DNA of 64,000 nt from DATKNA01 sp963755755 (GCA_963755755.1 CAVWLJ010000010.1:186001-250000); one strand, 5' to 3'. Counted from the stretch's first letter, positions 27,388 to 37,054 are shown. Notes: generated by a model from the letters alone, not told the origin. A program made the numbers and translations.

Positions 27388-28704
27388 ATGTCCCTGGCCC
27401 CCTACCGTCGCGTCCTCGCGCGCCCCGGCGTCCTGCGGCTGCTGCTCTTCGCGGCCCTCGCCCGGGTGCCGGCGACGGCTGCCGGGGTGGTCCTCACGCT
27501 GCACGTCGTCACGACGCTCGGGATGGGGTACGCCGCCGCGGGCCTGGTGGCCACCGCCTCGACCGTCGGCATGGCGATCGGGTCGCCGTGGCGCGGCCGT
27601 GCCGTCGACCGGCTCGGCCTGCGGCGGGCGCTGATCCCCTCGATCGTCGCCGAGGCCCTGGTCTGGGGGTCGGCCCCGTTCGTGTCCTACCGGGTGCTGC
27701 TGGTCGTCGCGTTCGCCGGCGGCGTCCTCGGGTTGCCGATCTTCACCGTTGCCCGGCAGAGCCTGTCGGTGCTCGTGTCCGAGGAGCAGCGCCGCAGCGC
27801 CTACTCGCTGGACTCGATGGGCGTCGAACTGTCGTTCATGGCGGGCCCGGCGCTCGGCGTGGTCGTCGCGACCCAGGTGTCGACGACCGTCGCGCTGCTG
27901 GGCGTCGGCGTCTGCATGGTCGTCGCCGGCCTGGCCCTGCTCGTGTTCAACCCGCCGACGCGGTCGGCCGGCGAGCAGGTACCGGTGCCGGCGGGGTCGG
28001 GCGGCGTGCGCCGGTTCGTCTCACCGGGTCTGGTCGCCGCGCTCGGGGCGGCCGCCGCCGCCACCATCGTGCTCGCGGGCACCGACGTCGGCGTCGTCGC
28101 CGTGCTGCGCGGGCACGGCGCGGTCAACCTGACCGGTCTGGTCTTCCTGTTCTGGGGTGTCGGGTCGATGCTCGGCGCCAGCGTCTACGGCGCGCTCCGC
28201 CGGCCGGTCCCGCCCCTGCTGCTCCTGGCCGGGCTGGCCGTCCTGACGATCCCGGTGGGTCTGGCCGGCAGTCCGTGGGCGCTCGCCGCGCTCATCCTGC
28301 CCGCGGGGGCGCTCTGCGCACCGGTCATCACGGCGACGGCCGAGGAGGTGGCCCGGCGCGTGCCGGAGCGCGTCCGCGGCGAGGCGATGGGGTGGCACGG
28401 CTCGGCGCTCACCATCGGCAACGCCATCGGCGCCCCGCTGGCCGGCGCCTCCATCGACGCCGTCGCGCCGTGGGCCGGGTTCGCCGTGGTCGGCGCCACC
28501 GGGCTGCTGCTCGCGGTCCTCGGCCTGGTCGCGCTGCGGGTCTTCGGGGGCCGTCCGGTCCCGGCCGCGGACGCCGACCCCGCGGCCCCGGTCGCGGACG
28601 CCGCCCGCGGTCCGGTCGCGGACGTCGAGGTGCCCGCGCCGGTGGCGGGCGTCGGCGAGGTACTCGACGGCGAGACGGCCACCGCCGAAGCCCTCTCCCG
28701 CTGA
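27388..28704 (+). CDS. Major facilitator superfamily transporter
   Basis: The 438-residue protein has about 12 membrane helices. The first, LLLFAALARVPATAAGVVLTL, is followed by GSPWRGRAVDRLGLRRALIPS in the loop 2-3 position where MFS proteins carry their conserved motif. The C-terminal tail is Ala/Pro-rich and cytoplasmic. It most resembles drug- or sugar-efflux-type MFS proteins, but the substrate is unknown. Its TGA stop lies inside the left arm of the 31-bp inverted repeat. Confidence 0.85.
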   Translation: MSLAPYRRVLARPGVLRLLLFAALARVPATAAGVVLTLHVVTTLGMGYAAAGLVATASTVGMAIGSPWRGRAVDRLGLRRALIPSIVAEALVWGSAPFVSYRVLLVVAFAGGVLGLPIFTVARQSLSVLVSEEQRRSAYSLDSMGVELSFMAGPALGVVVATQVSTTVALLGVGVCMVVAGLALLVFNPPTRSAGEQVPVPAGSGGVRRFVSPGLVAALGAAAAATIVLAGTDVGVVAVLRGHGAVNLTGLVFLFWGVGSMLGASVYGALRRPVPPLLLLAGLAVLTIPVGLAGSPWALAALILPAGALCAPVITATAEEVARRVPERVRGEAMGWHGSALTIGNAIGAPLAGASIDAVAPWAGFAVVGATGLLLAVLGLVALRVFGGRPVPAADADPAAPVADAARGPVADVEVPAPVAGVGEVLDGETATAEALSR

Positions 28705-28766
28705 TCATGCAATCCGCGTTGATCTGTAGCCACCCGGCTACAGATCAACGCGGATTGCATGATCAG
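28701..28766. repeat. Perfect 31-bp inverted repeat with TGATCATGCAATC core, copy 2
   Basis: The left arm (28701-28731) and right arm (28736-28766) are exact reverse complements with a 4-base loop ACCC. Each outer end carries CTGATCATGCAATCCGCGTT. It sits between convergent genes (MFS transporter and DUF1844), where a two-way terminator would be expected, and includes the MFS stop codon. The same core occurs at 25470 and 45634. Confidence 0.92.
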
Positions 28767-28785
28767 CGACAGGAGGGGGAGGGGG

Positions 28786-29172
28786 TCAGGTGACCGGGCC
28801 GGTGTGGCGCTCGCCCGGCCCCTGACCAGGAGCGTCGGGCACGACCGACGCCTCCTGGAACGCCAGCTGCAGGCTCCGTAGGCCGTCGCGCAGGGGGCGG
28901 GCGTGCTGGCTCCCGATCTCCGGCGCCGCCGCGGTGACCAGGGCGGCGAGCACGGTGATCAGCTTGCGCGCCTCGTCGAGGTCGGGTTCGACGTCCTCGG
29001 CGAGCCCGACCTTGACGGCCGCGGCACTCATGAGATGCACCGCGGTGGCGGTGATGACCTCGACCGCGGGCACGTCGGCGATGTCCCGTGCGGCCTGGTC
29101 GGAGGCGGAATGCGCCGAGGCGCCCGGATCGTTGAGACCCGTACCGGCAGGGCTGCGTCGATCGCTGGCCAT
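28786..29172 (-). CDS. DUF1844 domain protein
   Basis: The 128-residue protein carries the DUF1844 core: PAVEVITATAVHLMSAAAVKVGL followed by DLDEARKLITVLAALVTAA. It has no signal peptide. DUF1844 proteins commonly stand next to infC in actinobacteria, divergently as here. Function is unknown. The ATG at 29170-29172 was chosen; the open frame upstream has no family similarity. Confidence 0.85.
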   Translation of the reverse strand: MASDRRSPAGTGLNDPGASAHSASDQAARDIADVPAVEVITATAVHLMSAAAVKVGLAEDVEPDLDEARKLITVLAALVTAAAPEIGSQHARPLRDGLRSLQLAFQEASVVPDAPGQGPGERHTGPVT

Positions 29173-29348
29173 GCTGGTAGCCTTACAGATCGACCGACCG
29201 TGCCCGCGAGGGCCCGGTACGCAAGTGGAGTCTCTCCCACCTGCCACCCCCGCTCCGGCGGCGAGGTGTCAGGTTCCGGTCAGGGGTCCGCCCTCGGGTG
29301 GGCCTGGGTCGTCGTCGCCTCGCGACGGCGGCTGCTGACCTGTGGGTG

Positions 29349-29381
29349 AGGCTCCCGGCGTCCGCGCATGGGAGCCTTTCT
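29349..29381 (+). promoter_or_regulatory. Terminator-like hairpin in the infC leader
   Basis: AGGCTCCC at 29349-29356 pairs with GGGAGCCT at 29370-29377 and is followed by TTCTC. It ends about 45 bases before the AUC start of infC. Its position is that of a transcription attenuator or folded leader for the infC-rpmI-rplT operon, which is known in other bacteria to be controlled by its own products. Confidence 0.55.
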
Positions 29382-29421
29382 CGTGTGCGACGGTCGCCAC
29401 GACGTCGCGAAGGAGCACCAC

Positions 29422-30045
29422 ATCAGCGAGCCCCGGATCAACGACCGCATCCGCGTCCCCGAGGTGCGGCTGGTCGGCCCCAACGGGGAACAGGTCGGCA
29501 TCGTCCGCATCGAGCAGGCGCTGCAGCTGGCGCAGGAGTCCGACCTCGACCTCGTCGAGGTCGCCCCGACCGCGCGGCCGCCGGTCGCGAAGCTCATGGA
29601 CTTCGGGAAGTTCAAGTACGAGTCGGACATGAAGGCTCGTGAGGCCCGGCGCAACCAGGCCCACACGGTCCTCAAGGAGATCCGGCTCCGCTTGAAGATC
29701 GACCCGCACGACTACGCCACCAAGAAGGGCCACGTCGAGCGGTTCCTCAAGCAGGGCGACAAGGTCAAGGTCATGATCATGTTCCGCGGTCGTGAGCAGT
29801 CCCGCCCGGAGATGGGCTACCGGTTGCTGCAGCGGATGGCCGCCGACGTGGCGGACCTCGGCTACATCGAGAGCAACCCGAAGCAGGACGGCCGAAACAT
29901 GATCATGGTGATCGGCCCGCACAAGAAGAAGGCCGAGGCCAAGGCCGAGCAGCGCAAGCGCCGCCCGGAGGACGAGGCCACCGACGGGGTGCACGACACG
30001 GCGGACGCCGTCGTCGCGGCCCCGCAGGAGACCGCGCAGGCCTGA
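29422..30045 (+). CDS. infC: Translation initiation factor IF-3, AUC start
   Basis: IF-3 binds the 30S subunit and checks start codons. The 207-residue product begins (I)SEPRINDRIRVPEVRLVGPNGEQVGIV, then has VAPTARPPVAKLMDFGKFKYE, VKEIRLRLKIDPHDY-type text and MFRGREQSRPEMGYRLL. The tail is acidic and disordered. Conserved sequence begins exactly at ATC 29422-29424, which has a perfect AAGGAG six bases upstream (29410-29415). The nearest ATG, at 29368, lies inside a hairpin and would add an unrelated head. A rare start codon lets IF-3 repress its own translation, as known for E. coli infC (AUU). Confidence 0.93.
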   Translation: MSEPRINDRIRVPEVRLVGPNGEQVGIVRIEQALQLAQESDLDLVEVAPTARPPVAKLMDFGKFKYESDMKAREARRNQAHTVLKEIRLRLKIDPHDYATKKGHVERFLKQGDKVKVMIMFRGREQSRPEMGYRLLQRMAADVADLGYIESNPKQDGRNMIMVIGPHKKKAEAKAEQRKRRPEDEATDGVHDTADAVVAAPQETAQA

Positions 30046-30139
30046 CCGCCTGCGCACGAGTACGGCGGCCGCCCACCCGGGCGGCCGTTCGGTGAACTGC
30101 GCCGTTCACGGCGTGGACGACGAGGAGAGCACGGCAGCC

Positions 30140-30334
30140 ATGCCGAAGAACAAGACGCACAGCGGTGCGAAGAAGCGACTCCGCCTCACCGGGACGGGCA
30201 AGGTCATGCGCCAGCAGGCGGGCCTGCGCCACCTCCTGCAGGGCAAGTCGGGCAAGAAGGTCCGCAGCCTGCAGGGCGACCTGGTGCTTGCCCCCGCCGA
30301 CGCCAAGAGGGCGAAGCGCCTGCTCGGCAAGTGA
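30140..30334 (+). CDS. rpmI: 50S ribosomal protein bL35
   Basis: This is a 64-residue, very basic ribosomal protein: MPKNKTHSGAKKRLRLTGTG, then LLQGKSGKKVRSLQGD. The start is the ATG before the conserved PKNKTHSG. It lies in the universal infC-rpmI-rplT order. Confidence 0.96.
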   Translation: MPKNKTHSGAKKRLRLTGTGKVMRQQAGLRHLLQGKSGKKVRSLQGDLVLAPADAKRAKRLLGK

Positions 30335-30396
30335 GCTGACCGTCCTTCCCCGCCCGGCGCGGCACATCGCGCCGACCTGAACCAAGGAGACAGCAC

Positions 30397-30793
30397 GTGG
30401 CACGCGTGAAGCGGGCGGTCAACGCCCAGAAGAAGCGCCGAGAGGTCCTCGAGCTCGCCAGCGGCTACCGCGGGCAGCGCTCGCGGCTGTACCGCAAGGC
30501 GAAGGAGCAGGTCACCCACTCCCTCGTCTACGCCTACCGCGACCGCCGGGCCCGCAAGGGCGACTTCCGCCGGCTGTGGATCCAGCGCATCAACGCCGCC
30601 GCCCGCGAGAACGGCATCACCTACAACCGCTTCATCCAGGGCCTCAAGCTGGCCGGCGTCGAGGTCGACCGCCGCATCCTCGCCGACCTCGCGGTCAACG
30701 ACGCGGTGGCGTTCGCGGCCCTCGTCGCGACGGCGAAGTCCGCCGTCCGCGCCAACGGCGACCGGCACCGGCAACACGACGACCGCCGCCTGA
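30397..30793 (+). CDS. rplT: 50S ribosomal protein bL20 (frameshift near the 3' end)
   Basis: bL20 is an early assembly protein of the large subunit. It begins MARVKRAVNAQKKRREVLEL and continues YRGQRSRLYRKAKEQV and FRRLWIQRINAAARENGITYNRFI, all typical. The uncorrected frame runs on to 30936, giving a protein far too long. One extra base near 30750 restores a normal tail, ATGTGNTTTAA, with a stop at 30791-30793 and a length of about 131 residues. AAGGAG precedes the GTG start. Confidence 0.92.
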
Positions 30794-30889
30794 CCTCCTC
30801 TTCCGCCGATCGAGGAAGGCAGAGGGATCAAGGACGACCGTCCCGGGCGCCCGGACGCCCCGCTCCTGGCCAATCCCGGTTCCGACCGG

Positions 30890-31712
30890 GTGCGGGCGGT
30901 GCGGCGGCTGTCCGGGCGTTCGGCGCGTCGGCGTGAGGGCCGGTTCGTGGCCGAGGGCCCGCAGGCGGTGACGGAGGCCGTGGCCGCGCACGCGGACGCC
31001 GTCCGCACCGGGGCCGCCCCCGTCGTCCTCGCGCTCTACGCCACGCCGGACGCCGCGGAGCGGCACGCGCGCCGTCCTCGACCGGGCCGCGGACGCCGGG
31101 TGCGCCGTCCGGCTCGCCACGCCCGAGGTGCTCGCCGCCATGGGCGACACGGTGACCTCGCAGGGGCTCGTCGCCGTCTGCGCCTTCGTCGACGTGCCGC
31201 TCGAGCGGCTCGCCGCCGGCGCCCCGCGGCTCGTCGCGGTGCTCGCCCACGTGCGCGACCCGGGCAATGCCGGCACCGTGCTGCGCGCCGCGGACGCCGC
31301 GGGTGCCGGCGGCGTCGTCCTCACCGACGCCAGCGTCGACGTCTTCAACCCCAAGTGCGTGCGCGCGAGCGCCGGGAGCCTCTTCCACCTCCCCGTCGCC
31401 ACCGGCGTCCCGCTCGACCCGACGGTGGAGGCGCTGCGCGCGGCCGGGCTGGTCGTGCTCGCCGCCGACGTCGCCGGCACCGTCGACCTCGACGACCTGC
31501 AGGATCTCGCCGCGCGCGGCGAGGGGCCGCTCGCCGGCCCGGTCGCCTGGGTGTTCGGCAACGAGGCCTGGGGCCTTCCGGACGACGCCCTCGGCGCCGC
31601 CGACGCCGTCGTGCGGGTGCCGGTCTACGGGCGCGCGGAGAGCCTCAACCTCGCCACCGCCGCCACCGTCTGCCTCTACGCCGCAGCCCGCGCCCACCGC
31701 CGACCCTCCTGA
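30890..31712 (+). CDS. SpoU/TrmH-family RNA 2'-O-methyltransferase, frameshifted
   Basis: This enzyme methylates ribose 2'-OH in rRNA or tRNA. It has an N-terminal RNA-binding part (VRAVRRLSGRSARRREGRFVAEG). The SPOUT catalytic domain shows motif 1 as HVRDPGNAGTVLRAADAAG, motif 2 as GPVAWVFGNEAWGLPDD and motif 3 as RAESLNLATAATVCLYAA. One extra base near 31072 breaks the frame between the two domains. The GTG at 30890 is the first normal start in frame; similar text (ANPGSDR) extends upstream, so the true start may be up to 20 codons earlier, perhaps at a rare codon. Between rplT and pheS as in many actinobacteria. Confidence 0.88.
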
Positions 31713-31837
31713 CCAGGGAGCGGGGAAGCCGGGGAGGGAAACCCGGGGGAGGGGTGGCGGCGGGATCTGACAGACTCGACCATCGGCCCTCCCAGCGATG
31801 AGGGCTCAATTCCCAGTGCGAAGTGGACGCCTTCCTC

Positions 31838-32932
31838 ATGTCCGGACCGAACACGCAGTACGACCCCGTCGAGGTCGCGGTGCTCAGCCAGGAGGCGGTC
31901 GACGAGGCCGTCGCGCAGGCGCTCGCGGCTCTGTCCGCCGCCGCCGACCTCGAGAGCCTCAAGCGGGTCCGGCTGGAGCACGCCGGGGACGCCAGCCCGC
32001 TGGCCCTCGCCAACCGTGAGATCGGCGCCCTGCCGCCGGCCGCCCGCAAGGAGGCGGGCCAGCGTGTCGGCAAGGCCCGCCAGGTCGTCGCGAAGGCGCT
32101 CGAGCAGCGCCGGGCCGAGCTCGAGGAGGAGCGCGACGCGCGGGTCATCGTCGAGGAGGCCGTCGACGTCACCCTGCCGGTCGACCGCATGCCGCCCGGC
32201 GCCCGCCATCCGCTCGAGGCCATCACCGAGCGGATCACCGACGTCTTCGTCGGCATGGGCTGGGAGGTCGCCGAGGGGCCCGAGGTCGAGGCCGAGTGGT
32301 TCAACTTCGACGCCCTGAACTTCGACCCCGACCACCCGGCCCGCCAGATGCAGGACACGTTCTTCGTCGAGCCGCCGGAGGACGGGCTGGTCCTGCGCAC
32401 GCACACGAGCCCGGTCCAGGCCCGGGCGCTGCTCGGGCGCGGCGTGCCCGTGTACGTCATCTGCCCCGGCAAGGTGTTCCGGACCGACGAGCTCGACGCC
32501 ACGCACACCCCCGTCTTCCACCAGGTCGAGGGCCTGGCCGTGGACCAGGGCCTGACGATGGCGCACCTCAAGGGCACGCTCGACCACTTCGCCCGCGGCA
32601 TGTTCGGGCAGGGCGTGCGGACCCGCCTGCGGCCGTCGTTCTTCCCCTTCACCGAGCCCAGCGCGGAGCTCGACGTGCTGTGCTTCGTCTGCGCCGGCAA
32701 GGACCCGGGCTGCCGGACCTGCAAGGGCACCGGCTGGATCGAGTGGGGCGGCTGCGGCATGGTCCACCCGAACGTCCTGCGCGCGGCCGGCGTCGACCCC
32801 GAGGTCTACTCCGGCTTCGCCTTCGGGATGGGCATCGAGCGGACCCTCATGTTCCGGCACGGCGTCGAGGACATGCACGACATGGTCGAGGGCGACGTCC
32901 GGTTCAGCCTGCACTACGGCATGGAGGTCTGA
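31838..32932 (+). CDS. pheS: Phenylalanyl-tRNA synthetase alpha subunit
   Basis: This is the catalytic subunit of the alpha2-beta2 PheRS. The 364-residue product has an N-terminal coiled coil, then HPLEAITERITDVFVGMGWEVAEGPEVE, LRTHTSPVQAR (motif 2 region), KVFRTDELDATHTPVFHQVEG and the motif 3 GFAFGMGIERTLM. A zinc-like CFVCAGKDPGCRTCKG insert is present. The ATG at 31838 was preferred over the GTG 15 bases upstream because conserved text begins there. Its stop overlaps the pheT ATG. Confidence 0.95.
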   Translation: MSGPNTQYDPVEVAVLSQEAVDEAVAQALAALSAAADLESLKRVRLEHAGDASPLALANREIGALPPAARKEAGQRVGKARQVVAKALEQRRAELEEERDARVIVEEAVDVTLPVDRMPPGARHPLEAITERITDVFVGMGWEVAEGPEVEAEWFNFDALNFDPDHPARQMQDTFFVEPPEDGLVLRTHTSPVQARALLGRGVPVYVICPGKVFRTDELDATHTPVFHQVEGLAVDQGLTMAHLKGTLDHFARGMFGQGVRTRLRPSFFPFTEPSAELDVLCFVCAGKDPGCRTCKGTGWIEWGGCGMVHPNVLRAAGVDPEVYSGFAFGMGIERTLMFRHGVEDMHDMVEGDVRFSLHYGMEV

Positions 32933-35450
32933 TGCGCGTCCCGCTGACGTGGCTGGGCGAGTACGCCGAGCTGCCCGAGGGCGCGACCGGCGAGCAGGTC
33001 GCCGCCGACCTCGTGCGCGTCGGGCTGGAGGAGGAGGCGCTGCACGGCGGGGACGTGCAGGGCCCGCTCGTCGTCGGCCGCGTCCTCGACTTCAGCGGAC
33101 GAGCCGCAGAAGAACGGCAAGACGATCCGCTGGTGCCACGTCGACGTCGGCGAGGCGCGAGCCGCGCGGCATCGTCTGCGGAGCGCACAACTTCGTCGAG
33201 GGCGACCTCGTCGTCGTCAGCCTGCCCGGCGCGGTGCTGGCCGGAGGATTCGAGATCTCCGCCCGGAGGACGTACGGCCACGTCAGCGACGGCATGATCT
33301 GCTCGGCGAAGGAGCTCGGCCTCGGCGAGGAGCACGACGGGATCATCCGGCTCGCCGAGTGGGGCATCGACGCGCCGGTCGGCACCGACGCGATCGAGCT
33401 CCTCGGGCTGGGCGAGGAGACGGTCGAGGTCAACGTCACGCCCGACCGCGGTTACGCGTTCAGCGTCCGCGGCGTCGCACGCGAGTACGCCCTCTCCACC
33501 GGCGTCCGCTTCAGCGACCCGGCCGCGGTCGAGACGCCGGCCGCCACGGACGACGGCTTCCCGGTGGAGCTGCGCGACGACCACCCGATCCGCGGCCGGG
33601 TCGGCTGCGATCGCTACGTCGCGCGCGTCGTCCGCGGGGTCGACGCGTCCCGGCCCAGCCCGCGCTGGATGCAGCGCCGGCTGGAGCAGGCGGGCATGCG
33701 CCCGATCAGCCTCGCGGTGGACGTGACGAACTACGTGATGCTCGCCGTAGGCCAGCCGCTGCACGCGTTCGACCTCGCTCGGCTCGAGGGTCCCGTCGTC
33801 GTGCGCCGGGCCCGCCCGGCGAGCGTCTGACGACGCTGGACGACGTCGAGCGCGCCCTCGACCCCGAGGACCTCCTCATCACCGACTCCCCGGCCGGGGA
33901 CGCCGGGGCGCGCGTCCTCGCACTCGCCGGCGTGATGGGCGGCGCGAGCAGCGAGGTGTCCGCGACGACCACCGACGTCCTCGTCGAGTCGGCGCACTTC
34001 GACCCGGTCACGGTCGCCCGCAGCGCCCGCCGGCACAAGCTCTCGACCGAGGCGAGCCGCCGGTTCGAGCGCGGCGTCGACACCGACGTCGCGGCCGCCG
34101 CCGCCGAGCTCGCCGTCCGGCTGCTCGTGGAGCACGGCGGCGGCGAACCCGGTCCGATCACGGACGTCGACCTGCGGACCCCGCGGGAGCCGCTCCGGAT
34201 GAGCGCCGACCTGCCCGACCGGCTGGTCGGTCGCAGCTACGGTCGCGACCGGGTCGTGGAGCTCCTCACCGCCGTCGGCTGCCGGGTGGAGCAGGACGGC
34301 GAGGTCCTCGTCGTGACGCCTCCCTCGTGGCGGCCGGACCTGACGCTCGGCGTCGACCTCGTCGAGGAGGTCGCGCGGCTCGACGGGTACGCGGAGATCC
34401 CCTCCGTGCTGCCCGCGGCGCCCGCCGGCCGGGGCCTCACGACGAGCCAGAAGGGCCGGCGGTCCATCGCCCGGGCGCTCGCCGAGCACGGGCTCGTCGA
34501 GGTGCTGACCTATCCGTTCGTGGGCGCGGACGTCGGGGACGTCTACGGGCTGCCCGCGGACGACCCGCGGCGTCCGGCGGTGCGGCTGGCGAACCCGCTG
34601 TCGGAGGAGCAGCCGTACCTGCGGACGTGGATCCTGCCCACGCTCGTCGAGGCCGCCCGGCGCAACCTCGGCCGCGGCCAGTCGGACCTCGCGCTGTTCG
34701 AGATCGGCCTCGTCGTCCGGCCCCGACCCGGCGCCGACGCCGTCGCGCCGCGGCCGGCCGTCGACCATCGCCCCGCGCCGGAGGAGCTGGCCGCGCTCGA
34801 CGCCGCGCTGCCGCGCCAGCCACGCCGGGTCGGGATCCTGCTCGCCGGGCACCGGGAGCAGCCGGGCTGGTACGGCGCCGGGCGGCCCGGCGGACTGGAC
34901 GGACGCGGTGGACGCCGCGCTGCTCGTCGGTCGCACCCTCGGCCTGACGCTGACCGTCAGCCAGGACGACGCACGCGCCGTGGCACCCGGGCCGGTGCGC
35001 CCGGCTGGAGTTCGCGGGCGTGCTCGTGGGGCACGCCGGCGAGCTGCACCCGAAGGTGGTCGAGCGGCTCGGCCTCCCGCCGCGGACCTGCGCGGCGGAG
35101 GTCGAGCTCGACCTGCTGCTCGAGGCGTCCGGCGGCATCCGCGACCGCGGCGCCGGTGTCCACGTTCCCGGTGGCCAAGGAGGACGTGGCGCTCGTCGTC
35201 GACGCCGACGGTGCACGCGGCCACCGTCGAGGCCGCGCTGCGCGAGGGCGCGGGAGACCTGCTGGAGTCGGTGCGGCTCTTCGACGTCTACACCGGGCCG
35301 CAGGTGGGGGAGGGCCGCAAGTCCCTCGCCTTCGCGCTGCGGCTGCGGGCGCCGGACCGGACGCTGACCGCGGCGGAATCGGCCGCCGCCCGGGACGCTG
35401 CCGTCCGTGCGGCCGCCGAGCTCGTGGGTGCCGTTCAGCGCGGAGCGTGA
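32932..35450 (+). CDS. pheT: Phenylalanyl-tRNA synthetase beta subunit, broken by seven frameshifts
   Basis: The beta subunit carries tRNA-binding and editing domains. Pieces in all three frames join into one normal protein of about 839 residues. They are MRVPLTWLGEYAELPEGATGE; the tRNA-binding-like piece GIVCGAHNFVEGDLVVVSLPGAVL; the B3/B4 editing domain (QRRLEQAGMRPISLAVDVTNYVM); the B5 and core region (SWRPDLTLGVDLVEEVARLDGY); and the C-terminal anticodon-binding domain (VSTFPVAKEDVALVVDAD). Shifts lie near 33098, 33157, 33822, 34893, 34973, 35141 and 35212. All but the third behave as single-base insertions. This essential gene cannot really be broken, so these are probably sequence errors. 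Confidence 0.92.
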
Positions 35451-35498
35451 CGTAGCGCTAGCAATGCGTCGATACTCGGCGTGTTCGTTCCCCTCCGC

Positions 35499-35529
35499 TG
35501 TTCCCAGCAGTGACCGGAGCATGGGAACA
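35499..35529 (+). promoter_or_regulatory. Perfect 8-bp palindrome before the CapA-like gene
   Basis: TGTTCCCA at 35499-35506 and TGGGAACA at 35522-35529 are exact inverted copies 15 bases apart, ending 9 bases before the GTG. It could be an operator for a dimeric repressor or a short terminator hairpin for pheT. Confidence 0.45.
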
Positions 35530-35537
35530 ATGCCCGG

Positions 35538-36691
35538 GTGAGCTCCGCCGCTGTCACCGTTCGTCGCCGTCGCGGCTCCCTCGCCGCACTGGCCGCCGTG
35601 CTCGCGCTCGCCGCGTGCGGGAGCGGCGGCGGCCGGAACGCCGCGGCCGACCTGCCGTCGCCCGCCGCGCGCTCGTCGGCCTCGGGCACGGCGCCGGCGA
35701 CCGCCGGCACGACCGAGCCGGGCGAAGGCCACCGCGCCCGGCGACGACGGCCCGCTCGTCGGGCAGCGGTTCGGTCACGCTCGCCTTCGCCGGCGACGTG
35801 CACTTCGAGGGCACGGCCGCGGGGGCCTGCTGCGCGGGCGCGTCGGGTCGGCCTTCGGCATCCTCCGCCGGGCGGACCTCGCCGTCGTCAACCTCGAGAC
35901 GGCCGTCACCGACCGCGGCACCGCCCAGCCGAAGGAGTTCACCTTCCGGGCGCCGGCCGCGGCTTTCGGGGTCCTCCGGCGCGCGGGCGTCGACGCCGTG
36001 ACCGTCGCGAACAACCACGGCATGGACTACGGGCGGGTCGGCCTCGCGGACACCCTCGCGGCCGCGCAGCGCTACCGGATGCCCCTGCTCGGCGCCGGCG
36101 TCGACCAGACGGCGGCCTGGACCCCGCTGCGACGCACGATCCACGGCGTGAGGATCTCGGTGATCGCCGCGACCGACGTCCTCGACGACTTCGCGACCAC
36201 CGCCTGGGTGGCGAAGCCCGGCGTCCCCGGCCTGGCGTCCGCGAAGGACACCGAGCCGGCTGCGTCGGCCGCCGTCCGGGCGGAGCGGAGCAAGGCGGAC
36301 GTCGTGGTCGTGTTCCTGCACTGGGGCAAGGAGACCGTGTACTGCCCCACCGCCCGCCAGCAGGACCTCGCGCACCGGCTCTCCGACGCGGGCGCGGACA
36401 TCGTCGTCGGCAGTCACGCCCACGTCGTCGAGCCGACGGCGCGCGTCGGACGGACCGTCGTCGACTACGGCCTCGGCAACTTCCAGTTCTACGCCCGCGG
36501 TGGTGCTCGGCTCCGAGACCGGCGTCCTGACCGTCACGGCGACCCGCAACGGCGCGGGCCCGTACGTGTGGCATCAGGGCACCGTCGTCAGCGGCGCGCC
36601 GATGGCTCTTTCCGGCTCCTCCGCGGCCGCCCAGCAGAGCCGCGCAGCAGCGCCGTTTCGCCTCCTGCTGAGCCGCCGGTTCGAGGTGTGA
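35538..36691 (+). CDS. CapA-like metallophosphatase lipoprotein, frameshifted
   Basis: The signal peptide ends in the lipobox LALAAC, so the product should be a lipid-anchored surface protein processed by LspA. The following domain is of the CapA / poly-gamma-glutamate synthesis type, a metallophosphatase fold: LAFAGDVHFEG, DLAVVNLETAVTD, VTVANNHGMDYGR, VVVFLHWGKE, IVVGSHAHVVEP and VVDYGLGNFQF. Four small shifts (near 35727, 35757, 35823 and 36500) break the frame. CapA proteins act in poly-glutamate capsule formation, but no capB/capC partners are in the window, so the substrate here is unknown. Confidence 0.82.
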
Positions 36692-36802
36692 GACGGGGCC
36701 GGTCGGGGTCTGTACACGTGACCGGCCGTGCACTTACCGTGAGCCGCATCGGGGGCTGGTCGGCGACCTGAGCTGTCGTGGACTTTCGGGAGGAGTGGGC
36801 AC

Positions 36803-37048
36803 ATGCTCACAGCTCTGCTCGTGACGAGCTGCCTCGTCATGGGAGTTCTCTTCCTGGTCATCGCCTCGTTCCTGCAGGCGCAGGGGTTCCGGCGGGCGGC
36901 GGCGGCGAACCTGGCGGCGGCGCTCTGCTGCGTCGTCAGCGGGCTCGTCCTGCCCGCGGGGCAGCCGGCGGTGCCGTTCGCCGTGCTCGTGACCGCGACG
37001 GTGCTCGGGGCCACGAGCATGCATGCCGTGCGGATCGGCCGGGGCTGA
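36803..37048 (+). CDS. Small membrane protein
   Basis: The 81-residue protein has two to three hydrophobic helices (LLVTSCLVMGVLFLVIASFL, AAANLAAALCCVVSGLVLP, FAVLVTATVLGATSM) and short loops. A strong ribosome site GGGAGGAG precedes the ATG. It lies just before the arg operon control region; there is no sign that it works with it. No family recognised. Confidence 0.7.
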   Translation: MLTALLVTSCLVMGVLFLVIASFLQAQGFRRAAAANLAAALCCVVSGLVLPAGQPAVPFAVLVTATVLGATSMHAVRIGRG

Positions 37049-37054
37049 CTGCGA

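Noticed and set aside
29368..29421. ATG at 29368 as the infC start
   Set aside because: The added residues do not resemble IF-3, the ATG lies within a hairpin, and ATC 29422 has a perfect ribosome site where conserved sequence begins.
36737..36803. Short open frames between the CapA-like gene and the small membrane protein
   Set aside because: Too short, no ribosome site and no similarity; the gap is only about 110 bases.
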